NCBI GenBank assembly: GCA_965657495.1
Contig: CBFHPD010000183.1
Coordinates: 1 to 31,055 of the forward strand
Length of the DNA stretch: 31,055 nt
From: JALQTD01 sp965657495
GTDB lineage: Bacteria; Bacteroidota; Bacteroidia; Flavobacteriales_D; Sanyastnellaceae
Direction of reading: 5' to 3'
Position numbers and translations under genes: made by a program. Every line of letters begins with the position of its first letter. Positions within the stretch are counted from its first letter, which is position 1. The notes beneath the pieces are model-generated. The model was not told where the DNA came from and made no database searches. It saw only the letters and a list, made by a program, of their open reading frames with translations. Shown one piece after another: positions 24,765-31,055 of this stretch.

Positions 24765-25078
24765 GCCGAAACGCTTGGGAAACCCTCGCCGGAGTGGGAC
24801 TCGGGTTGTTGGGTGCGCTGCTCGGATTGGTCTTGCTTACCGCGTGGTGGCACTTCCAAACCGGCGACAGCATGGCGTTCTTTTTGAAGGACGTGTTCTG
24901 GAACGGTGGATTGTACCAGGACTCCATTGTCTCGGTGAGCGTGTTGGCTGACGTGGTCTTGTTTTATGCGCTGTTGCGCTTGAAGCGCGAGCGGCTCGCC
25001 CGCGGGGTCATGGTGGTGGTGCTGGCGGCGGTTCCCGTGGTGATTTGGCTTCAAGCGGTTAACCTCGAGGGGGCATGA
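24761..25078 (+). CDS. Small membrane protein, three predicted helices
   Basis: This 105-residue protein is not one I can name. It has three hydrophobic segments (about residues 10-31, 55-73 and 82-99). The loop between the first two is aromatic (WWHFQTGDSMAFFLKD), and a basic turn (LKRERLARG) follows the second and probably faces the cytoplasm. The ATG overlaps the surE stop (ATGA), and its TGA overlaps the lpxB start (ATGA), so it is embedded in the operon on both sides. Its place just before lpxB suggests a membrane role in lipid A or envelope assembly, but that is inference from position only. Base composition matches its neighbours. Confidence 0.8.
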   Translation: MSRNAWETLAGVGLGLLGALLGLVLLTAWWHFQTGDSMAFFLKDVFWNGGLYQDSIVSVSVLADVVLFYALLRLKRERLARGVMVVVLAAVPVVIWLQAVNLEGA

Positions 25079-26181
25079 CGCTCAAGCGGGTGTTCATCAT
25101 TGCGGGAGAAGCCTCAGGCGATGTGTACGCGGGCCAAGTCGCGGCAGCGTTGCTCGGTGAGCGCCCCGATTTGGAGGTGCGCGGATGGGGCGGTGAGGCG
25201 TTGGAGGCGGCGGGAGCGACGGTCACGCAGCACTACCGGGATTTGGCCTACATGGGGTTCTGGGAGGTATTGAAGCACATCCGGACCATTTCTGGAAACT
25301 TGGACCGGTGCTGGGCGGAAATTCAAGGGTTTGCCCCCGACGTGGTGCTCGGCGTGGATTTCCCCGGCTTCAACTTGCGCATCGCACGGAAGGCGAAGGC
25401 CCATGGGATGCGCGTCCACCACTACATCTCCCCGTCGGTTTGGGCTTGGAAAAAGGGCCGCGTCAGACAAATCCGACGGGACATCGACCACATGTACGTC
25501 ACCCTTCCCTTCGAGGAAGCCATCTACCGGGATGCCGGCGTTCCGGTCACCTTCGTCGGCCACCCCCTGCTCGACGTGGCCCGCTCCCAATCCCCCGGCA
25601 AGGAAAGCGCTTGGCGAGCGGCCCACGGCTTGGACGAGCGGCCGCTGGTGGCGCTGCTGCCGGGATCGCGCACGCAGGAGTTGCAACACATGCTTCCCAT
25701 CATGGTCGAAGCCGCTCGTTCTTTGGGCGGGGACGTCCAATGCGTGGTCGCGGGGGCACCGGGGCAACCGCCCGAAGCGTATGCAGGCGCCGGACTGCCT
25801 GTGGTCTTCGGGGCCACCCAATCCCTGCTGCAATTTGCGCGCGGGGCGTGGGTTACTTCGGGAACGGCCACCCTCGAGGCCGCCCTGTTCAACACCCCCC
25901 AAGTGATCGCTTACAAGACGAGTGCGTTCACTTATCAGCTCGCCAAATTGCTCGCCCACGTGGACCACATCGGGTTGCCGAACCTGCTCGCAGGTCGGCT
26001 TGCGGTGCCGGAATTGATTCAAGGGGCTTGCACCCCGGCGAATTTGGTCAAGGAGCTGAATCCTTTGTTGCAAGACGGTCCCGCTAGGGAAAGGCAACAG
26101 GAGGCCTACGCTGAAGTCCATGCCCTGCTCGGTTCATCTGGCGCCTCGGTTCGGGTTGCCCACCACATCCTAGGCGCATGA
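25075..26181 (+). CDS. lpxB: Lipid-A-disaccharide synthase
   Basis: LpxB joins UDP-2,3-diacylglucosamine to lipid X, forming the disaccharide of lipid A at the inner face of the cytoplasmic membrane. The 368-residue protein shows the family's N-terminal AGEASGDVYAG (10-20), GVDFPGFNLRIA, YISPSVWAWKKGR, FVGHPLLD, LLPGSRTQEL and TSGTATLEAAL. It is a glycosyltransferase of family GT19. Its presence shows an outer membrane containing LPS or lipid A. The start overlaps the small membrane protein's stop, and its stop overlaps the SpoIID-like gene's start (both ATGA), so five genes from pepD onward form one coupled unit. Confidence 0.97.
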   Translation: MTLKRVFIIAGEASGDVYAGQVAAALLGERPDLEVRGWGGEALEAAGATVTQHYRDLAYMGFWEVLKHIRTISGNLDRCWAEIQGFAPDVVLGVDFPGFNLRIARKAKAHGMRVHHYISPSVWAWKKGRVRQIRRDIDHMYVTLPFEEAIYRDAGVPVTFVGHPLLDVARSQSPGKESAWRAAHGLDERPLVALLPGSRTQELQHMLPIMVEAARSLGGDVQCVVAGAPGQPPEAYAGAGLPVVFGATQSLLQFARGAWVTSGTATLEAALFNTPQVIAYKTSAFTYQLAKLLAHVDHIGLPNLLAGRLAVPELIQGACTPANLVKELNPLLQDGPARERQQEAYAEVHALLGSSGASVRVAHHILGA

Positions 26182-27296
26182 GCAAGTGGATCGGTTGCCT
26201 GCTCGCTTGCCTGGTGTGGGCCCCTGCTTGGGGCCAACAACGCCTGCGCATCGGGTTGTTTGAAGGGGACTTGCCCACATCCCTCACTGTCTCCACCGAA
26301 GCTGGTGCGTTCGAGTGGGTCAACCGGGATGGGGTGGTGCTTGCGCCGCTTGGCCACTCGGCCCAAATTCGATGCGAAGGCGGGAAACTTGCTTGGGATG
26401 GGCGCGCCTGGGACTACCTGCACCTGCGTCCGGTGTTAGCGGGCAGCGCCTTGCGCATGGTTGCACCGGGGGAATTCCCCGCAGTGCACGAAGGACGGAT
26501 TCATTTCATCGTCGAACAACAACGCATCCGGTGCATCTTGGAAACAGCGATGGAAGCGTATTTACCCGGCGTGTTGTCCGCGGAAGCCGGCAAAGGCCAC
26601 CACCGCGAATATTACGCCGCGCAGGCCATTGTGAGCCGCACGTACACGGTGCAGGCGTTGGACCGCCACCGGCAGCAAGGGTTTGACCTGTGCGACGCCG
26701 TGCATTGCCAAGCCTACCACGGCATTGGCACCGTAAACGACACCCTTCGGGATGCGGTGCACGCTACCGCCGGCAGCGTGGTCGTCGACCGCACGGGACG
26801 CCCGATCACTGCGGCGTTTCACTCCAACTGCGGCGGCCACACGCAAGGGGCGGAAAACGTGTGGCAACGGCCGTTGAACTACCTCGTCGGGGTGCCGGAC
26901 ACGTTCTGCCTCGCCATGCCCCATGCCCAGTGGATGAAGACCGTACCGAGTGCAGCTTGGCGAAATTGGTTGGCAGAACACCGCACCGGAAGCAGCGACC
27001 GCACCACCTTTTTGCCCAATGCCCGCGTCAACTACTTGCCCGATTCGGGACAAGCCGTTCGGGCCGCCCAAGCCCGGGCCGCTTTCGGACTGCAATCCAG
27101 CTATTTCGTCACCGTGGACGATGGGGAGCACGTTCGATTCATGGGACAAGGCTTCGGCCACGGCGTAGGCCTCTGCCAAGAAGGAGCGATGGAACGGGCC
27201 CGCCACGGGGCCTCGGCTGCCGACATTTTGCACCACTATTACCGGGATGTGCGCATCACGTCCATGCAATCGCTCGGTTGGTTTTTAGCAGATTGA
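26178..27296 (+). CDS. Secreted SpoIID/LytB-domain protein (putative lytic transglycosylase)
   Basis: This 372-residue protein has a signal peptide (about 1-19, ending PAWGQ). SpoIID of Bacillus cleaves peptidoglycan glycan strands during engulfment; related proteins occur in non-sporulating bacteria. Here AYLPGVLSAEAG (127-138) carries Glu136 at the position of the SpoIID catalytic glutamate. The C172-xxx-H176-C177 cluster and TAAFHSNCGGHTQ (211-223) fit the family's metal site, and GQGFGHGVGLCQEGAM (323-338) closes the domain. So the protein is likely active in the periplasm. The N-terminal 100 residues are less clear. It is coupled to lpxB by ATGA overlap, tying glycan trimming to outer-membrane biogenesis. 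Its role in a Gram-negative cell is unproven. Confidence 0.88.
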   Translation: MSKWIGCLLACLVWAPAWGQQRLRIGLFEGDLPTSLTVSTEAGAFEWVNRDGVVLAPLGHSAQIRCEGGKLAWDGRAWDYLHLRPVLAGSALRMVAPGEFPAVHEGRIHFIVEQQRIRCILETAMEAYLPGVLSAEAGKGHHREYYAAQAIVSRTYTVQALDRHRQQGFDLCDAVHCQAYHGIGTVNDTLRDAVHATAGSVVVDRTGRPITAAFHSNCGGHTQGAENVWQRPLNYLVGVPDTFCLAMPHAQWMKTVPSAAWRNWLAEHRTGSSDRTTFLPNARVNYLPDSGQAVRAAQARAAFGLQSSYFVTVDDGEHVRFMGQGFGHGVGLCQEGAMERARHGASAADILHHYYRDVRITSMQSLGWFLAD

Positions 27297-27324
27297 ACAA
27301 GCAACCTTCCGTCCCCCATTCCCG

Positions 27325-27331
27325 TACTTCG
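27325..27331 (+). promoter_or_regulatory. Weak -7-like box before the GldM-C-like gene
   Basis: TACTTCG resembles TAnnTTnG with one base missing and ends 14 bases before the ATG at 27346. It is weak support for a separate promoter in the 49-base gap after the SpoIID-like gene. Confidence 0.2.
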
Positions 27332-27345
27332 TAGTAAATGCCCGC

Positions 27346-27981
27346 ATGAAATTGTTGTTGCGTTCGATCCTTTGGCTTGCTGCCCTGCCTTTAGGCCAAA
27401 TCCATGGCCAGGCCACCGCCGCAGCCCTCCACCAAAACATCCTGTACGCGGGCATCGAAAACCCGGTGGACGTCACGAGCGTGCAACCGTTTAATCACCT
27501 GCGGCTGTCCGGCGGTGCGGCCGTTGAACTGACCTTCAACGGTCAGCGGCACGCCCAGCTCCGCGTCCTGCCCGACGCCGGGGCCCAATCGGTCAGCCTC
27601 GCCCTGCGGTGGGACGACGGTCCGGTGCATTCCGCCACGGTCTTCCGGGTCCGTCCCCTCCCCGCTCCCACCATCTTCATGCGCCACGGCCAATCCGGTG
27701 ACACCCTTACCGCCGAAGCCCTCGACCAATTGGAACTGCGCGCCGCCGTGCAGGGCGTGGAATTTGACGTTCCCCTTACCTGGCAAGGGTTCGAACTCAT
27801 CACCCAACGCGGGAATGAATCAACGGCCTACCGCAGCACCACCGAAGCGCTCACCCCCGCCATGCGCGCGGCCATTCGCGACTTACCCAGCGGCAGCAGC
27901 CTTCACTTCCGAGACCTTCGGCTGCAGTTGCCCAACGGCTCCTCCCACCGCGCTGCGAGCATCGTGCTCTACAAGCGCTGA
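27346..27981 (+). CDS. GldM C-terminal domain-like secreted protein
   Basis: This 211-residue protein has a signal peptide (about 1-21, ending IHGQ) and then resembles the C-terminal half of GldM, the T9SS and gliding motor protein. The matching features are the opening NILYAGIENPVDV, a core sandwich, and the joint FRVRPLPAPT, which in GldM is FRVKxxPDP. The following repeat includes GVEFDVPLTWQGFELI. It lacks the GldM transmembrane helix and N-terminal domains, so it cannot be GldM itself; a stand-alone periplasmic domain is seen. It may interact with envelope or T9SS components, which is inference. Its stop lies two bases from the stop of the convergent DUF4139 gene. Confidence 0.68.
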   Translation: MKLLLRSILWLAALPLGQIHGQATAAALHQNILYAGIENPVDVTSVQPFNHLRLSGGAAVELTFNGQRHAQLRVLPDAGAQSVSLALRWDDGPVHSATVFRVRPLPAPTIFMRHGQSGDTLTAEALDQLELRAAVQGVEFDVPLTWQGFELITQRGNESTAYRSTTEALTPAMRAAIRDLPSGSSLHFRDLRLQLPNGSSHRAASIVLYKR

Positions 27982-27983
27982 GG

Positions 27984-29594
27984 TCAGAAATTCACAAACC
28001 CGAGTTCCTTCGGGTATTCGAGGCGATAACGCACGATGAACGTCCGGAGTTCGCCCGGGGCCAGCGTCACATCCCAGGTCAACTTGCCGTCTGCCACGTC
28101 GTGGGCGGCCCCGCTCGCTTCCAGCAACTCCACCGTCACATCAGCGCGGTAGGCCACCGGAATGCGCTCTTCAATGCGCGCCTCGATGGGCCGGTCATGC
28201 TGGTTCTCCACCTCGATTTCCCAGGTCTGTTCGCTCTTGTGCTTGCCGCCAAACACGGAGTTCGAGCACCGGTCTGCACGACGCTCCCGGCTGCACCGCA
28301 CCTCCGGATCTTGGCCGATGGGCACCATCAAGGTATCGCCCGGCGCCGGGAGCACCAAGTCGAACCACCCGCGGAAGACCCCGCCCGCCTCGACTTGCAC
28401 CCGCCCTTGCATCAACCGCGACGTCGCCCACGTCGCCGAGTGCGCCATTTGGTAAGCCTCATCGGACGCATACGGCTTGAGCAAGTAGCTCAATTCACCC
28501 TGCAATTCGAATTGTTCGATGAACACCCGCTCCGGAACCCGCTGGGAAGCCACAAACGGCGCGATGGCCGGTTCGAAGCGGAAGCGATCGTTAGAAAACG
28601 CGTGCTCCGCGGCAGAAGCCGCCACCAGCCCATCCACTCCTCTAAACGCGAGGTCATGGCTGGCGATCAAATCCCCCTCTGCGTCTTCCGGGGCCCATTC
28701 GTACGCACCTGCCGTTGCTTGCTGCACGGTGGTCCGCTCGCGCAAGACCCAGCGCTCGAAGGCCGGCGGGGCGAGGGAGCTGAGCGGGTTGCCCACCACG
28801 AACTCGAGGGGGATCCCTTCCCAATCGCTGCCCGTGGTTTGGGACACCGAGGCAAACCGGTCGAAGACGATGCGGCCTTCGGGGGAGACCTTCACGTCGT
28901 ACTCGGGGCGCCAACTCGCCGCCTGGGTCAGGTAGCGGATGGCTACCTCACCGCGTCCCTCGGATGCCGCATGGAGCCGCATGCGCACCTGGTTGGAAAA
29001 GGCCTGGGCGCGGCGCATGGCCTCCCGCCGTTCCGCTTCGAGGGCCTCGACTTGGCCATGGAGATCGGCGATTTCTTGGGTCAATTCGAGCTGCTTGTAT
29101 TTGAGTTCGCGGACCCGGCTGCGCCAAAACTCAGCCGCCTCCCGCAAATCGTCCACGAGCAAGGTTTCTTGGTGGCTCAACTGGCGGTTGGATTGGATCA
29201 TGGCCAGTTCCTCGTCATAGACCGCGCTGAGCGCCTCCCGCATGGCGATGGTGGTGTGAACGGCCCGGATTTCCGCTTCGATGTCGGCCAAATCGGCCTC
29301 CGCAGCCGCCGTTTCGTCGGGGCGGGAACCGGTGCTGCTCTGCGTGCCGACGAGTCGCCAGCCCTCGGGCAACTCGACTTGCAGGGACTGCGGGTTGATG
29401 GCTTCGGTCAATCCATCGAGGATGAGTTCAAACCGCTGGGCCGCCGGAGTCACCGAACCCCGGTGCTCGACCCAAGCACCTTGGGCGAAAACGGTGACGT
29501 TGTCGGCGGGCCAATCCACGTAAACGGGGACTGGGGTTTGGCCCAACCCGCGGGCAGCCAGCAAAGCGAAGGAGATGAAAACGAGTGCGCGCAT
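27984..29594 (-). CDS. DUF4139 (MuiA-like) secreted protein with coiled coil
   Basis: This 536-residue protein has a signal peptide (about 1-19, ending RGLGQ), a DUF4140-type N-terminal domain (about 24-90, VTVFAQGAWVEHRG), a long charged coiled coil (about 95-200) and a DUF4139 beta-rich domain (about 218-536, from YLTQAASWRPEYDVK). This is the layout of the mucoidy inhibitor MuiA family, whose biochemical role is not known to me. Two cysteines near RCSRERRADRCSN may form a disulfide. It is a single-gene unit, divergent from nusB and converging with the GldM-C-like gene. A perfect TAnnTTTG box lies 19 bases before its ATG. A structural or surface role in the envelope is an inference. Confidence 0.85.
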   Translation of the reverse strand: MRALVFISFALLAARGLGQTPVPVYVDWPADNVTVFAQGAWVEHRGSVTPAAQRFELILDGLTEAINPQSLQVELPEGWRLVGTQSSTGSRPDETAAAEADLADIEAEIRAVHTTIAMREALSAVYDEELAMIQSNRQLSHQETLLVDDLREAAEFWRSRVRELKYKQLELTQEIADLHGQVEALEAERREAMRRAQAFSNQVRMRLHAASEGRGEVAIRYLTQAASWRPEYDVKVSPEGRIVFDRFASVSQTTGSDWEGIPLEFVVGNPLSSLAPPAFERWVLRERTTVQQATAGAYEWAPEDAEGDLIASHDLAFRGVDGLVAASAAEHAFSNDRFRFEPAIAPFVASQRVPERVFIEQFELQGELSYLLKPYASDEAYQMAHSATWATSRLMQGRVQVEAGGVFRGWFDLVLPAPGDTLMVPIGQDPEVRCSRERRADRCSNSVFGGKHKSEQTWEIEVENQHDRPIEARIEERIPVAYRADVTVELLEASGAAHDVADGKLTWDVTLAPGELRTFIVRYRLEYPKELGFVNF

Positions 29595-29613
29595 GGGAAT
29601 TGAATGTGGTGCC

Positions 29614-29621
29614 CAAATCTA
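29614..29621 (-). promoter_or_regulatory. -7 box of the DUF4139 gene
   Basis: The minus strand reads TAGATTTG, a perfect TAnnTTTG, ending 19 bases before the ATG at 29594. No clear -33 element is visible. Confidence 0.55.
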
Positions 29622-29659
29622 ACGCCCAACCCCGCGATTTCGTCCCCCCCACCCGCCCC

Positions 29660-29668
29660 CGTGGATAA
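29660..29668 (-). other. Near-consensus DnaA-box sequence
   Basis: The minus strand reads TTATCCACG, eight of nine matches to TTATNCACA, between the DUF4139 gene and nusB. It overlaps the upstream TAATTTCG box. Only suggestive on its own. Confidence 0.3.
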
Positions 29669-29713
29669 TTTCGCACCCCACGCGGGGAATTCGCGGTGCA
29701 ACCCCTAATTTCG
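29666..29713 (+). promoter_or_regulatory. Two -7-like boxes in direct repeat upstream of nusB
   Basis: TAATTTCG occurs at 29666-29673 and again at 29706-29713, exactly 40 bases apart. Each is followed by a similar run (CGCACCCCACG and CGCGCCCACG), so this is an imperfect direct repeat. The second ends 18 bases before the nusB ATG at 29732, in the range of other boxes here. The first could be a second start site or a repeat relic. A C-rich tract (29644-29660) lies just upstream. Confidence 0.5.
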
Positions 29714-29731
29714 CGCCCACGAATCATTGAC

Positions 29732-30676
29732 ATGCTGAACCGCCGACAACTTCGCATCAAGCTCCTGCACATTCTGTACGGATTTTATTCCGCTGAGGAC
29801 CAGGATGCCGCCCAAGCCCACAAGGCCCTTGAGCACTCGGTACACAAGATGCAAGAACTGTACGTGATGCTCCTGCTGTTGATCGGCAGCATGCAAGCCA
29901 TGGCGATTGACCGCATTGAGGCGGGCCGTAAAAAGCGGCTCCCGGCTCCCGAAGATTTGAACCCGAACACGAAGTTTGTGACCAACCGCCCGTTGCGCAC
30001 CATCGCCAACAGCCGGAATTTGGAGAAAGAAGCCAACGAACTCGGCGTGGGTTGGGGCGACCAACAAGAACTGTTGCGCAAAGTGTTCCGCGGGCTGCTC
30101 GACCACGAGGAATACATCGAATACATGGCCTCGGAAGAGCGGGGATTCCGCCACGACCGGGAGTACCTCATCCGGATGTTCCGGAAGCACATGATCCAAA
30201 ACGAACCGTTCGAGGACAGCTTGGAGGAACGCAGCATTTACTGGAACGACGATTTGGACTTATGCGCCTCGATGGTCATCAAAACCATCAAGACCATCAA
30301 GGAAGGGGACGACGATTTGGAACTGCTTCCGCTCTGGCGGGAGGACGATGACGACCGGCAGTTCATGGAAACCTTGTTCACGAACACCCTGGGCCAAGCC
30401 GCCGAAAATGAGGCGCTCATCACGGAAGCGGCTGCCAATTGGGACCTCGAGCGCATCGCCCTCATCGACCGCATCCTGATGAAAATGGCCTTGGCCGAAG
30501 CGCGGAGCTTCGAATCCATTCCGCTGAAGGTCACCTTGAACGAGTACATCGAGCTGTCGAAGTATTACAGCACCCCGAAGAGCTCCGGTTTCATCAACGG
30601 CATCCTCGACCAGCTGTTCCAGGAGATGAAGGCCGACAAGCGGATTGTCAAAATCGGACGCGGATTGCTCGAATGA
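29732..30676 (+). CDS. nusB: Transcription antitermination factor NusB, long form
   Basis: NusB with NusE binds boxA RNA and supports antitermination in rRNA operons. This protein has 314 residues against about 140 in E. coli. The C-terminal third (about 205-305) is the NusB fold: FMETLFTNTL, WDLERIALIDRILMKMALAE, and then LNEYIELSKYYSTPKSSGFINGIL, given here in parts. The N-terminal 200 residues begin MLNRRQLRIKLLHILYGFY, itself NusB-like, followed by a charged helical extension. Long NusB forms of about 310 residues are usual in Bacteroidota. A GTG at 29696 is in frame, but the -7 box lies inside that extra stretch, so the ATG at 29732 is preferred. The stop overlaps the start of the next gene. 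Confidence 0.92.
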   Translation: MLNRRQLRIKLLHILYGFYSAEDQDAAQAHKALEHSVHKMQELYVMLLLLIGSMQAMAIDRIEAGRKKRLPAPEDLNPNTKFVTNRPLRTIANSRNLEKEANELGVGWGDQQELLRKVFRGLLDHEEYIEYMASEERGFRHDREYLIRMFRKHMIQNEPFEDSLEERSIYWNDDLDLCASMVIKTIKTIKEGDDDLELLPLWREDDDDRQFMETLFTNTLGQAAENEALITEAAANWDLERIALIDRILMKMALAEARSFESIPLKVTLNEYIELSKYYSTPKSSGFINGILDQLFQEMKADKRIVKIGRGLLE

Positions 30677-31055
30677 TGCGGTGGGTGGTGGTTTTAGCGG
30701 CGGTGGTCTGGGGGTGCGGTTCGCCGGAAGTGGACACGGATCTCATTGACATACCAGCCACGGGGGCGGATGTGCCTGCGGGCGATCGCAACGTGGCGGT
30801 GATGTCGCCAGATGAGCGCATATTCGATTACGACACCGTGGTGGAGGGAGCCGTCATCGCCCATGCGTTCACCTTCAAGAACACGGGGAGTGCGCCGTTG
30901 CTCATTGCCGACGTGTCGTCCGGGTGCGGTTGCACGGTGCCGAAGAGCTGGCCGCGGGAGTTGATTGCGCCGGGAGCTGAGGGCCGCATCGAAGTCACGT
31001 TCAACACCCGCGGGTGGAGCGGTGATGTGGACAAACGCGTGACGGCGGTGACGAA
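30673..31055 (+). CDS. DUF1573 lipoprotein, cut by the right edge
   Basis: The gene starts at 30673 or 30676 (ATGATG), overlapping the nusB stop (ATGA or one base), and runs off the window without a stop; about 127 codons are visible. The N-terminus is a lipoprotein signal, VVWGCG, with the lipidated Cys at residue 14 or 15. The DUF1573 domain follows: FDYDTVVEGAVIAHAFTF, NTGSAPLLIADVSSGCGCTVP and GRIEVTFNTRG, an Ig-like fold related to MSP/HYDIN domains. The CGC motif is a family hallmark. In many Bacteroidota a DUF1573 gene follows nusB and precedes yajC, which fits here, though yajC is beyond the edge. Function is unknown. Confidence 0.85.
   Translation, partial: MMRWVVVLAAVVWGCGSPEVDTDLIDIPATGADVPAGDRNVAVMSPDERIFDYDTVVEGAVIAHAFTFKNTGSAPLLIADVSSGCGCTVPKSWPRELIAPGAEGRIEVTFNTRGWSGDVDKRVTAVT

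Overview
The window looks like a chromosomal segment from a GC-rich (about 60%, by eye) member of the Bacteroidota, most likely Flavobacteriales or a close relative. Four things point there: type A and type B sorting domains of the type IX secretion system (T9SS), a GldM C-terminal-like protein, a long NusB followed by a DUF1573 lipoprotein, and Bacteroidota -7 boxes (TAnnTTTG) with no obvious Shine-Dalgarno sites. I cannot name a genus. It contains 24 complete protein genes and one cut by the right edge. I saw no rRNA, tRNA, CRISPR array, insertion sequence or phage gene. The longest stretch without a gene is 203 bases (22329-22531).

Layout. 1-630 (minus): rhodanese and thioredoxin operon. 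732-2330 (plus): release factor 3. 2395-9822 (plus): five secreted or envelope proteins, namely a small carboxypeptidase-regulatory-domain protein coupled to a TonB-dependent receptor, a T9SS lectin coupled to a di-heme peroxidase lipoprotein, and a T9SS protein with a deiodinase-like thioredoxin fold. 9812-13253 (minus): NAD-dependent DNA ligase with a large insertion, then a DnaQ-like exonuclease-BRCT protein. 13335-14951 (plus): trypsin-like lipoprotein. 14933-17634 (minus): alpha-amylase lipoprotein, methylglyoxal synthase, PrmC. 17683-22328 (minus): topoisomerase IV parE-parC. 22532-27296 (plus): tightly overlapped pepD-surE-small membrane protein-lpxB-spoIID operon, followed by a GldM-C-like protein. 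27984-29594 (minus): DUF4139 protein. 29732-31055 (plus): nusB and a DUF1573 lipoprotein.

How they fit together. Most of the plus-strand genes before 9822 and after 24761 serve the cell envelope: uptake across the outer membrane, surface display, lipid A, and peptidoglycan or spore-type glycan cleavage. The minus-strand blocks are mostly DNA housekeeping and central metabolism. Within operons, neighbours usually overlap by ATGA or TGATG, which suggests translational coupling. All three convergent gene pairs overlap or nearly touch at their 3' ends, leaving no space for a terminator.

Most worth a second look: (1) a recurring TAnnTTnG box placed exactly 4 or 7 bases before ATG at six genes, which predicts leaderless mRNAs; (2) a roughly 160-residue insertion inside LigA; (3) a secreted deiodinase-like protein with Cys where the vertebrate enzymes have selenocysteine; (4) an exonuclease-BRCT protein next to ligA that lacks one canonical catalytic aspartate; (5) a perfect DnaA-box sequence touching a 12-base palindrome between parE and pepD.
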